From NCBI GenBank assembly GCA_014656175.1, contig BNBX01000015.1, positions 1-64,000 of the forward strand: DNA of 64,000 nucleotides, written 5' to 3'. This stretch comes from Streptomyces werraensis. Lineage in GTDB: Bacteria; Actinomycetota; Actinomycetes; Streptomycetales; Streptomycetaceae. Positions 9,697 to 17,810 of this stretch are shown here, piece after piece. The notes beneath the pieces were generated by a model, which was given only the letters and a program-made list of their open reading frames with translations, searched no databases and was not told where the DNA came from. The position numbers were made by a program, and so were the translations under genes. The stretch's first letter is position 1; every line of letters starts with the position of its first letter.

Positions 9697-9710
9697 GCGA
9701 CAACTGTCGC
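9697..9710. promoter_or_regulatory. Probable TetR operator between vat and tetR
   Basis: Perfect inverted repeat GCGACA-AC-TGTCGC in the 99-bp gap between divergent vat and tetR. Its position suits repression of both promoters by the adjacent TetR protein. The palindrome is direct observation; binding is inference. Confidence 0.65.
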
Positions 9711-9763
9711 GTTAAGATGCTGGCACAGCCCTGCCGCTCTGATCAACCGGATACTGATTGCCC

Positions 9764-10390
9764 ATGAACGACCCACTGGACACGACGTCGGACCGCCGCC
9801 CGGGCGGTCGCACCGCCCGCATCCGCGCCCAGGTTCTCGACGCGGTGCGCGCCGAACTCGCTGAAGGCGGTCACGAAGGACTCACGATGGAGGGAGTCGC
9901 GACGCGGGCCGGAGTGCACCGCGCCACCGTCTACCGGCGTTGGCGCGATGTCGGCGGCCTGCTCGTCGACGTCATCGACGCCGCCGGCGAGATCGACTGG
10001 CAGCCGCCGGACACCGGCTCCCTGCGCGGTGATCTGACGGCCCTCAACGAAGAAATCCAGGAATCCCTGGTCGTACAGCCGTCGCTCGCCGTCGCCCTGA
10101 TGGCCGCCTCGTTCCACTCCGAACAGGCAGCGCGGGCCCAGACGAAGGTGTGGACGGACCGGTACGCCCAGTGTGAGCTCCTCGTCGAGCGCGCCGTCGA
10201 GCGCGGTGAACTCCCCGCAGGGCACACGGACGCGCGGAGCCTGTTGATCGCCGCCACGGCGCCGCTCTACCACCAGTTGGTGCTCTTGCGTGCCGATCCG
10301 GACCCGCAACTCCCGAAGCGGGCCGCGGAGGCGGCAGTCCTGGCGGCTGCCGCGGGCGCCTTCTCCGTCCGTCGGGAAGAGAGCGTGTGA
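9764..10390 (+). CDS. TetR family regulator of the vat-mgt cassette
   Basis: The N-terminal helix-turn-helix (residues about 10-60) reads VLDAVRAELAEGGHEGLTME then GVATRAGVHRATVYRRW, a textbook TetR motif. The rest is the helical ligand domain. ATG 9764 gives MNDPLDTT and is preferred over the TTG two codons upstream. It is divergent from vat-mgt with a palindrome between them, so it probably senses a macrolide or streptogramin and derepresses both enzymes. The ligand is not deducible from sequence. Confidence 0.9.
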   Translation: MNDPLDTTSDRRPGGRTARIRAQVLDAVRAELAEGGHEGLTMEGVATRAGVHRATVYRRWRDVGGLLVDVIDAAGEIDWQPPDTGSLRGDLTALNEEIQESLVVQPSLAVALMAASFHSEQAARAQTKVWTDRYAQCELLVERAVERGELPAGHTDARSLLIAATAPLYHQLVLLRADPDPQLPKRAAEAAVLAAAAGAFSVRREESV

Positions 10391-10501
10391 TCGAGGGACA
10401 TCCTGACGGACCGACTCAACGACGGATTCCGCCACCAGCTCACAGGCTGGGAGTCGTAGCGCGGCTGTACCGGAGCGAGCGTCACGTAATCGGCCACGCG
10501 G

Positions 10502-11941
10502 TCACGTGGCTTCGTGCTGCCACATGTGGTCGATGGCCCAGGCGGCCAGTGTCCATTCGGCTGGGACGTTCTGGGCATAGGCCTCGTCGGACGTGAGTAC
10601 ATATGCGGGAAAGAGGTCGGGGTCCTCGTAGGGGACCCGAAGAGCGTCCCACTCACAGCGCATTTCGAGGGTGGCCGACCACTCCTTCTTCGACAAGGTG
10701 AAGGTGGCTGTCCAATGAGGATCTCCACCGCCGTGCTCCACCTCCAGAGCGAGGTCGAAGCCGTTGGAGAAGGTCATCAAGCCGGTACCGCCGACTATCA
10801 GGTCTTCGAGATCGTCTTCTTCAGCGCCCGGGATCAGCCTGAGGGTATCGATGAGTTCGAAGAGCGCATCCGATGGGTCGCTGTAGGCGTGGTTATCGGC
10901 TCGGGACGCCATAGCCTGACCGGTCTCGGACCGGGCGTGGGTGACCGCGCCGTCGTCGAGGGTGAAGCTGAGCACGTCCCGCACCAGGATCTTCGGAAGG
11001 TTCGATGAGTGGGCCAGCAGAGTTCCGTCCTTGTCGATTCGCCAGCCGCTGTACTCGGCATCGACCAGGAGGAAGACCTGTGCGGTGGCCAGTCCTCTAC
11101 GGCTGATCTTCACCTCGTTCATACCCACGACGGCGCTGATATCGCCAAGCTCCACGTCGCGGATCTGGTCGTCTTCCCATTCATCGACAAGCTCGGTTAG
11201 AACTCCTACCTGGCCCAGCGTCAGGTCCTCATCCGGAGTGCGCCCTGCCTTCAGCGGCTGACCCACCATGCCCTGGAGGAACCGCACCAAGGCGTTCGTG
11301 GTCTCGTCGCTCGGAGCCTCCAGGACGAAGAGTGTGCTCTGGAGCGCGTGCAGAGGCACCATGTGCGGCTTCGGCAGGCTCCACCCCTTGAAGGCGTCGT
11401 AGACATCCGCGTCCGCGCCCACGATCACGAAGGAGTCGATGTCGTTATCGGCGGCCCGCAGCACCTGCCTGATCCACGCGCTGTCGGCGGCACCCGTCTT
11501 GACGTCACTCTTCTTGTCGGCGGGTGGGCGTATCTGCACCTGGTCATGAAGGGCCTCTACGGCCAGGTCCCCGTCAAGGGCGATGATTCGGACGGATGGA
11601 GCAAGGCTTCGAACAGAAGCGTCCACGGCGGCCATCACCTCCGCACGCGAGGAGTACGGATCGTCGGAGGGAATCCTCAGTCCAGCCGCTTGCATGGACC
11701 TTCTGGCTCGGTTCGTACTCGCCCGCCAAGCCTCCCATGATGCGGCGGCGTGTTCCGCGAGTCCCCACAGCACCGGCTCCGGCACCCAGACTTCGAATCC
11801 GTCGTCCAAGGCTCGCTGACCCCACTCCCGCAGAAGGTCCAAGTCGAGCCCACCGCGGGGGAAGGAGTTCGTATCGAAGACGATCGCGCGCAGACCGTGA
11901 CGGACCGATTCAGGAAGTGGTGGATGTTCGCGGGAGGCCAT
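10502..11941 (-). CDS. PIN-domain protein with long uncharacterised C-terminus
   Basis: Residues about 15-190 resemble a PIN-like nuclease: AIVFDTNSFPRGGLDLDLL (first Asp), VWVPEPVLWGLAEHA (Glu), then KTGAADSAWIRQVLRAADND and SFVIVGADADVYDAF (acidic residues of the last sites). PIN domains cleave RNA with Mg2+ or Mn2+. The remaining about 290 residues are beta-rich and unrecognised, including VGMNEVKISRRGLATAQVFL and a terminal part ending IDHMWQHEAT. ATG 11941 (MASREHPP) directly precedes the PIN strand and is preferred over an upstream GTG/ATG-like extension to 12010. No antitoxin is visible beside it, and the size argues against a classic VapC toxin. Confidence 0.75.
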   Translation of the reverse strand: MASREHPPLPESVRHGLRAIVFDTNSFPRGGLDLDLLREWGQRALDDGFEVWVPEPVLWGLAEHAAASWEAWRASTNRARRSMQAAGLRIPSDDPYSSRAEVMAAVDASVRSLAPSVRIIALDGDLAVEALHDQVQIRPPADKKSDVKTGAADSAWIRQVLRAADNDIDSFVIVGADADVYDAFKGWSLPKPHMVPLHALQSTLFVLEAPSDETTNALVRFLQGMVGQPLKAGRTPDEDLTLGQVGVLTELVDEWEDDQIRDVELGDISAVVGMNEVKISRRGLATAQVFLLVDAEYSGWRIDKDGTLLAHSSNLPKILVRDVLSFTLDDGAVTHARSETGQAMASRADNHAYSDPSDALFELIDTLRLIPGAEEDDLEDLIVGGTGLMTFSNGFDLALEVEHGGGDPHWTATFTLSKKEWSATLEMRCEWDALRVPYEDPDLFPAYVLTSDEAYAQNVPAEWTLAAWAIDHMWQHEAT

Positions 11942-12239
11942 AAGCCAGACGGTATCCGAGCGGTAGATGAGGCCAACTGGCCCAGCACAGTGGAGACCCT
12001 GGGCCTGCACAGTTCGCCCGGGGCCCGTCCAACAGCATCAGGATGCCGCCCAGGTCGCGGAACGGCTTTGCCTCGAGCCGCCAGCCGCAAAGCGCGGCGC
12101 ACCCTCGGGCGGCGGATCCCCTACACCACCGCTGCTCCCGGACTGACGTTGAGGTCCTCGCCGGGATGACCCGGCACGCGGTCGTCACTCGGCCCAGCCG
12201 CGTGACTTATAAGGCACTTGGCGACGGGCGGATCACGTC

Positions 12240-13075
12240 TCAGTCCAGTACTGAGAAGTCGAGGTCGACAATGACGCGCCGGATGGTTTCGTGGTCCGTG
12301 GCGTAGGTCCGCAGGTCTTCGAAGAACGGCCAGCCGTCGAAGTACCCCGGGGAGGTCAACCGAATGGGCTCACGCGGCTCTCCCTCTTCGGGCTCCGGAT
12401 CGATGTATGCGTAGTTCTCGCGCTCCAGTTCTTCGACGATGCGGCGGATGGTGTACTGGCCGGTCTTGGTGCGGCGGCTGACTTCCACCAGTCCCAGAAG
12501 GCCCGGCTCCGCGATGAGGAAGGCAAGCAGATTGCGGGCGGAGTCCGTCAGCCGGCTCATGCGATCGGCGAACCCGTTGACCAACGGAACGTCGACCGCT
12601 CGTTCTTCGTCCGTCCGTGGCGGAGCACCGGGGGAGCTGAGGGCCATGGCGAACTGATCCAGTGTGGTGCAGTACGTCACCACGGCGTCCCGGGTGTAGT
12701 CGCGGAAGTCGGCCTCGAAGGCGGCGGCCGCGCGCCGGAAGCGGTCTTCGTGGTCTGCTTCATCCTCTGCAGCGCGGTCACGGAGTAGCGGTGTCTACTG
12801 TCGACGTGGTCGATCCTGGTGTGACAGTTCGCGCACAGCAGCATCAGGTTCTCAGCGGCTCGTAGTTCGTCCCGCGTCAGCTCCGAATCGTGCCGCGCGC
12901 TGCCCGCCTCCGCTCCGACGATATGGGCCACCTCGCCGATGAAGGCACCGTCCTCACCGACGAGGCGCTCACCGCACTTGGGGAAGGCGCACTCGTTGCC
13001 GCTCAGCATCCACAGCTCCCGCGACACCTGACCCAGCGGCTCCATGCGGTTCTTCTTCTGCTTCTTCGGCCGCAT
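12240..13075 (-). pseudogene. HNH endonuclease, single-base frameshift
   Basis: The N-terminal half from ATG 13075 carries an HNH domain: LWMLSGNECAFPKCGERLV, FIGEVAHIVGAEAG, then ENLMLLCANCHTRIDH with paired Cys and His. The frame then degenerates to Arg/Pro-rich sequence and stops at 12677. In the next frame the expected continuation ADHEDRFRRAAAAFEADF runs straight into a 147-residue C-terminal part (DRMSRLTDSARNLLAFLI, a winged-helix-like stretch, ending DLDFSVLD). Restoring one G near 12757 (AAG-GCA-GAC) joins them into about 278 residues. It may be a recent mutation or a sequence error. Two overlapping genes are possible but less likely. Confidence 0.75.
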
Positions 13076-13154
13076 CGCCAGCGGGCTCCTTCTGCGTCAA
13101 CTTCGTGTCTTAGGGCGTAGCTCATGTGCTCGGGCCGACGTTCCTATAATCGCT

Positions 13155-13790
13155 GCCCCGACGCTGCTGCGCCTTACCGACCCCGGCCCGCGCGAGCAAC
13201 TGGAGGCGCTGCCCGCCTCCGCCGCACTGATCGGCATCAGCACCGACGGCCGGGCCATCGCCGTCGACACCGCGCCGCACATCCTGGTCTGCAGCGGCAC
13301 CGGCGGCAGCATGACCATCCTGCGCACCTTCACCGCCCAGTTCCTCCACCTGGGCGCGCACGCCCTGGTCCTCGACCACACCCGCATCGCCCACCTGTGG
13401 GCGAAGGACCTGCCCACGGTCACGCACCGCGGCAAGGTCGCCGGCATCCACGACGCCCTGGTCGGCCTCGGCTCCGAGCTGGAGCGCCGCATCGCCCTCG
13501 AGGCGACCTCGACGGTGTGCCGCGGCTGATGGTTTGGTCGTGATCGACCGGGCCGACGCCACCCTGCGGCACCTCGCCCGCTACTGGGAGACGTTCCGGC
13601 AGAAGGACGACCCGAAGCGGTCTCAGGCCATCGCCGCCATCGAGGCCGTTCTGTACGAGGGGCGCGCGGCCGGCATCCACGTCATCTACGACGGACCCGC
13701 TACCGTCGGCGGTCACCTCATCCCCGGCGCGCGTGAGCAGTTCTCCACCGTCAGCGGCTCACCGGGTGAGGTGGATTTACGGCTTTGTGC
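13155..13790 (+). pseudogene. Decayed FtsK/SpoIIIE-type plasmid translocase
   Basis: The first part reads GISTDGRAIAVDTAPHILV, then CSGTGGSMTILRTFTAQFLH, GAHALVLDHTRIAHLWAKDL and AGIHDALVGLGSELERR. After a break near 13500-13540 it continues VVIDRADATLRHLARYWETF. This is the motor-domain layout of streptomycete plasmid and integrative-element FtsK-like transfer proteins. The Walker A Lys is gone (GTGGSMT where GATGGGKS is expected), the Walker B segment has lost its usual DE pair, and the frame is broken. N- and C-terminal domains are missing. It marks a former conjugative or integrative element. Confidence 0.8.
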
Positions 13791-13886
13791 GGACTCGATC
13801 ACCACTCGTCAGGTGTGCTGCCCACCCACCCGATCGGCTGCCCTCATTGTCGGGAACAGGGGAGGGGCGGGCGGCATCGACGAGTA

Positions 13887-13991
13887 GCGGCGCGGGTCAG
13901 GCCTGGGCGGCCTGCTTCGCCAGCGCGGCGAGCGGGGAGCGCCGGTCCGTCTCCACCGCGCGTGGCTGCTCCCAGTCGGCCTCCGGAGGTT
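13887..13991 (-). repeat. Copy A of an inverted dispersed repeat
   Basis: About 105 bp nearly matching the reverse complement of 46800-46907, with roughly one mismatch in seven bases by eye. On the minus strand it reads EADWEQPRAVETDRRSPLAA then LAKQAAQA and a stop, i.e. the 3' end of an unidentified gene. The two copies are remnants of the same or paralogous genes. The surrounding 13791-14308 contains no convincing gene. Confidence 0.65.
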
Positions 13992-14308
13992 CGGCGGGTG
14001 TGGTGGTGCCGAAGTGGACCTCGATCGGCTGCGGGGAGCGGATCCGTCGAAGCTGCCGGGCATGTGGTTGCAGGCGCCCTGGGTGCGCTGAGCAGGGAGG
14101 CGCGGTCTGTGCCCCGGTTCGGAGCGGGGTGTCGACGACCACCAGGGCGGCCAGGCCCTTGCGCTGGCGGACCTGCTCGCCCTGGTCAGGGGTGCGGCGT
14201 TCCGTTAGCGGGCGTGCACAGGTCGGTCGGCAGGCTGCTCGGTAGGTGGTGGTGCGGTCTGGGCTGATCAGGGGGCCGGCTCCTGCATCAGCTGCGGATG
14301 GGGGCGCG

Positions 14309-14719
14309 TCATGCCACTTTTTTGTACTTGCGGACGGCGGTGACGCCTTGGATCGAGTAGATGGCCGTCATGCTTTCCGGGGTTTGTTCGTGCACGATCG
14401 TGCCCTTCTTGCCCTCGCTTTCGAACGACTGGATCAGCTTGCCGTCTTCTTCGGTGAACACGGAGGTCGCCTCAAACCCGTTGGTGAACAAGGGGGTGGA
14501 AACTTGCTCTCCGAGGGTGAAGGTGAACCGGTAGGTCCACAGCTCCGACAAGTGGGTCCAGGTCCACCTGTCGCCGTCCCGGCTGAGTTCCTCGCTCGGC
14601 CTGATCATGGCTTGGGCCTCCCGGTGAGCGGCACTCACTCCCGCGGCCTGGAGGAACTGGTCCCATACGGGGTCTTTGGGGTCGCTCAGCAGATCCCATT
14701 TTCCGGTCTGCACTATCAT
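14309..14719 (-). CDS. Fatty-acid-binding-protein (FABP/iLBP) homologue
   Basis: The 136-residue protein has the size and motif order of the cytosolic fatty-acid-binding (calycin) family: an N-terminal GKWDLL strand, a helical pair containing FLQAAGVSAAHREAQAMIRP, then ten or so short strands (WTWTHLSELWTYRFTFTLGE, FTEEDGKLIQSFES) and the terminal GVTAVRKYKKVA, which mirrors the GV-A-x-R-x-(F/Y)-K-K end of animal FABPs. The expected role is binding fatty acids or other lipophilic molecules inside a beta-barrel. There is no signal peptide, so it is cytoplasmic. ATG 14719 is used. The adjacent same-strand gene encodes a peritrophin-like protein. Confidence 0.8.
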   Translation of the reverse strand: MIVQTGKWDLLSDPKDPVWDQFLQAAGVSAAHREAQAMIRPSEELSRDGDRWTWTHLSELWTYRFTFTLGEQVSTPLFTNGFEATSVFTEEDGKLIQSFESEGKKGTIVHEQTPESMTAIYSIQGVTAVRKYKKVA

Positions 14720-14898
14720 TCACCGCTTTCGTATTCGGGCTGACCCACGGGCCGCGTCGGCTTTGTCACCGCAGAACAGTGCCGCACGTCCTGCCGCACG
14801 GCTGCCTCGTCAGATGGGGCGGGGGCGCAGGGCACCACCCCCAAGCCCTTGCGAGGGCGGAGGATGGCGCCCTTGCCGGCCACCGCGGTTTTTGGACC

Positions 14899-15189
14899 TC
14901 AGGAGTTGTCGGATGCGCCCGTGGGGGGCATCTGCCACGGGTGGACGCATGCGACCAGTTCGGGGTGGAACAGGGTGCCGGGGCCGCATTGGAAGTCGAA
15001 GCGGGTGAGTTCCTTGCCGTCGCCGTTCATGTCCACGCAGCGGTAGAACTTGGACTGATCGTCAGGATCGGGGAAGAAGCCCTCCTCGGTGCAGGCAGGA
15101 GGAGCTGCGGCAGCCTGCGCGGGAGTCGAGTAGGCGACACCGGCGAGGGCGAGCAGGAGAGCGGCTGCAGCGTGACGTGTGCGATTCAT
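14899..15189 (-). CDS. Secreted peritrophin-A (CBM14)-like chitin-binding protein
   Basis: The 96-residue precursor has a Sec signal (residues 1 to about 29, ending with AQAAAA), followed by one peritrophin-type module: C33, GFFPDPDDQSKFYRC51, FDFQC68, GPGTLFHPELVAC81. This is the CBM14 layout (G-x-F-P-D-P, KFY-x-C, F-x-C-x-x-G-T-x-F), which binds chitin. Two of the six usual cysteines, the second (Gln45 here) and the last, are absent. In peritrophins these two pair with each other, so one disulfide has been lost as a unit. It is probably extracellular. The stop lies about 180 bp before the FABP start on the same strand. Confidence 0.82.
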   Translation of the reverse strand: MNRTRHAAAALLLALAGVAYSTPAQAAAAPPACTEEGFFPDPDDQSKFYRCVDMNGDGKELTRFDFQCGPGTLFHPELVACVHPWQMPPTGASDNS

Positions 15190-15406
15190 AACGTGTAAAC
15201 GCTTTGCGCGGGCCTTGGGGTGTTCACCACTTCGGGTGGTGGGGTGCGCTCTCTCGTTTTGTGTCAGGAGGTGGCTGCCTTGGTGTCCTTGACGGGTGCA
15301 GGGGGTCTGTATCGCGGCCGCGGGCTGTCCGGTCTCCCGCTACACCGACGAGGGCAGCTCCGCCGTTACGTGACGGAGCTGCCCTCTGTCAGGGCTGTCG
15401 TTCGGG

Positions 15407-15805
15407 TCAGTGCACGGCGACGTAGAACGAGTTGGCCAGTCCGTTGCCGTCAGGGTTGTAGCTGCCGACGGTGATGCCCTTGCCGCCCGCGCAGTTGCCG
15501 GGGATGACGCGGAGGGTGGAGCCCGGGGTGTTGCGCGGGGTGGCGGTGACGATGGCCCGGGAGAGGTCGACATCCGGATCGCTGATCTCGACGCAGTAGA
15601 CGTGTCCCGAGGCGGTCACCGATGCGACCCCCTTGGAGTGCACGACCGTGCCGTCGGCTTCGACCAGGGCACCGGCCTGCAGGTACGGAGCCTGGGAGCT
15701 GCCGCCACCCGGAGCCGCGATGGCGACCCCGGCCACCACGGTCGCCGCTGTCACGAGACCGGCGCCGGCCAGCGCCACGACACGGGCCCTCTTCGACTTG
15801 AACAT
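15407..15805 (-). CDS. Small secreted protein
   Basis: ATG 15805 follows a GGAAAGGG-type ribosome site and gives 132 residues. Residues 1-31 form a signal peptide (MFKSKRARVVALAGAGLVTA, then AVAIA-type end before APGGG). The mature part contains VASVTASGHVYCVEISDPDV and CAGGKGITVGSYN, ending LANSFYVAVH: one Cys pair in a short beta-rich domain of the kind found as a C-terminal module of actinobacterial exported or tail-fibre-like proteins. The function is unknown. Confidence 0.75.
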   Translation of the reverse strand: MFKSKRARVVALAGAGLVTAATVVAGVAIAAPGGGSSQAPYLQAGALVEADGTVVHSKGVASVTASGHVYCVEISDPDVDLSRAIVTATPRNTPGSTLRVIPGNCAGGKGITVGSYNPDGNGLANSFYVAVH

Positions 15806-16217
15806 GGGCTTTCCCTTTCCACCTTCACCTGGCGGCCTCCCTCGGCCGCACACGAATGACGCTATGGGGAAGGACCTTCACATCTCGCTGCATCCGGGAT
15901 AAACCACCGTCGGGGAGGACGGTGAGGCGCGTGAGCCGAGAGCCCGTGCCATCGGCGCACGCCGGGTGACAGCACGCCTGCTCAGGTGGTGACTGTCATA
16001 CATCAGCTCACCAGCCAACCCCGCCCGCTGCCATGGCCCAACACGGTGGGCATCATGTGCTGCTGATAGCGGCCCGCACAGCCCCCCGACATACGGCATG
16101 GCCGGGAGGGACACCCGTGTGGCGGCAATCCGTACCGCATGGGACCGGGCCGTCCTGTGCCTGTAGCTGGCAAGCGGCGAAGGCGGCGTTTGCGGTCCTG
16201 CCGGAAGAACCCGGCCC
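15806..16217. other. Intergenic stretch, no supported gene
   Basis: About 410 bp. Minus-strand frames here are short and of shadow composition, and no promoter, RNA or repeat is convincing. It probably carries the promoter of the secreted protein gene to its left. Confidence 0.4.
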
Positions 16218-16471
16218 ATGACCACGACGGCGCAGGACATCCTCACCCTCAAGCCCGAGCGCACCCTCGACCAGATGGACGCCAACCACGACGTCCACCT
16301 GGACTGGACGGACTACCAAAAGCTCGCCGACCGCTACATCCAGGCCACCGCCTCGGCAGGGACGACCTCCGGGCCCGGGCGCTGCATACCTTCTGCCAGA
16401 TCTACTGGCTGGAACTGTTGTGCCACGCGGGCGTGGACGGCGACCGGCTGTCGTCACCCAGTTTTTTATGA
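16218..16471 (+). pseudogene. EF-hand protein fragment, frameshifted
   Basis: ATG 16218 gives MTTTAQDILTLKPERTLDQM then DANHDVHLDWTDYQKLADRY. D-x-N-x-D-x-x-L-D-W-x-D is an EF-hand calcium loop as in streptomycete calcium-binding (CabB/calerythrin-like) proteins. Near 16360 the frame is lost. The following helix (RARALHTFCQIYWLELLCHA, GVDGDRL) lies in another frame and ends at 16471 without the second and later EF-hands. It is therefore both frameshifted and truncated. Confidence 0.75.
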
Positions 16472-16836
16472 GTTGTCGCTGTGGCTGTGAGCTGGGGTTT
16501 CTCAGTTCTTCTGGGAAATGTTCGTGATGCTTGGGCATGCGCGGAGTGTGGGGCTGGGCGGGTGGTGTCTGTCTGATCTGTGTGTATGTGGCTGTGCGCA
16601 GGTTGATCGAGCGTCGTGCAGTTCCAGTGAGCTGCTACTTGATGGGGCGGGCCGTGTTTTGCGTGAGAGGTGTCCGTGCCAGCAGTGATGATGGAGGTTG
16701 TTGTGCGCCGTCAGGGTTGTTAGGGGGGTCCGTTGTATTTGAGCCGCGTCAGAAGCTGTTGTCTTTCCGATCTTGAGAGATGCGCGTCGAACGGGAGTCC
16801 CGATCGGGTGGTCGCGGGGCGCTGGGCGCATACGAA
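16472..16836. other. Non-coding stretch preceding IS
   Basis: About 365 bp, relatively T/G-rich on the plus strand, with no credible gene on either strand. It probably includes the left end of the IS5-type element (near 16770 by composition). No terminal inverted repeat partner was confirmed. Confidence 0.4.
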
Positions 16837-16894
16837 CAGGGCCTCCTGAAAAGCTCGTTGGTGTCGAATCACCGAGCAGCAGCAGGAGGCCCTG
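16837..16894 (+). promoter_or_regulatory. Hairpin occluding the transposase ribosome binding site
   Basis: CAGGGCCTCCTG (16837-16848) and CAGGAGGCCCTG (16883-16894) are exact 12-bp inverted arms. Between them GCTCG and GGTG pair with CACC and GAGC to extend the stem. The right arm contains AGGAGG, five bases before the transposase GTG at 16895, so the folded transcript would hide the Shine-Dalgarno site. Such hairpins limit transposase synthesis from read-through transcripts in several IS families. The role here is inference. Confidence 0.65.
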
Positions 16895-17810
16895 GTGCAG
16901 CAGTCTTGCGTGCCGATGGCCGGGCAGTCCAGCGCGGTCGCCTGGGAGTGTGACTGCCTGGCTCACCGGTTCGGAAACGCCGCCGACAACGGGACGCGGC
17001 AGCCTCGCTACCCGACGGACATGACGGACGCGGAGTGGGCCCGGGTCCTGCCGCTGCTGCCGGTGCCGGGCTGGATGCGCGGCCGGGGCGGCCGGCCGGA
17101 GGCGTACTGCCACCGTGCCATGCTCGATGCGATCCGGTATCTCGTGGACAACGGGATCAAGTGGCGGGCGATACCGTCGACTTCCCGCCGTGGGACCGCA
17201 TTTACGCATTCTTCCGCCGCTGGCGCGACAACGCCCTGGTCAAGGAGTTCCACGACCGGTTGCGCGGAAAGCTCCGCGAGGAGCTGGGGCGCGACGCGCA
17301 GCCGACGGCCGCGGTGATCGACTCGCAGTCCGTCAAGCGGACGCCGTCGTCGGAACGGACAGCCGCGGCTTCGACGGCGGCAAGCTGGTCAACGGCCGCA
17401 AGCGGCACGTCGTGGTCGACACCCTCGGCCTGCTGCTGGGAGTGATGGTCACCGCCGCAGACACCGGCGACCGCGCCGCCGCCCAGGTCCTGCTCAGCCA
17501 GGTCGCCGACGTGCACCACCGGCTGGAACTGGTCTGGGCCGACGGCGGCTACACCGGCAGCCTCGTCGAGTACTGCCTGGCCACGTTCGCCCTGGTCCTG
17601 GCAATCGTCAAACGCAGCGACGACATGCGCGGCTTCGTGGTGCTGCCCAAGCGGTGGATCGTCGAGCGCCTCTTCGCCCACCTGATGCGAAGCCGCCGCC
17701 TGGTGCGCGACTTCGAACGGCGCACCACCAGCGCGGAGGCGATGGTCTACTGGTCGATGACCTTGCTCATGACCCGTCGCCTGGCCCGCTCACGCCTGCC
17801 GCGAGAGTGA
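16895..17810 (+). mobile_element. IS5-type transposase, two frameshifts
   Basis: The transposase is spread over three frames. The first has the DUF4096-type N-terminus (YPTDMTDAEWARVLPLLPVP, then GGRPEAYCHRAMLDAIRYLV and DNGIKWRAIP). The second has FPPWDRIYAFFRRWRDNALV and AAVIDSQSVKRTP, containing the first catalytic Asp. The third has DSRGFDGGKLVNGRKRHVVV, LVWADGGYTGSLVEY (second Asp) and RWIVERLFAHLMRSRRLVRD (catalytic Glu). The frame changes lie near 17180 and 17360, so no full-length enzyme can be made. The GTG at 16895 is preceded by AGGAGG inside a hairpin. The 3' end overlaps the convergent gene at 17767 by 44 bp. Confidence 0.88.
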
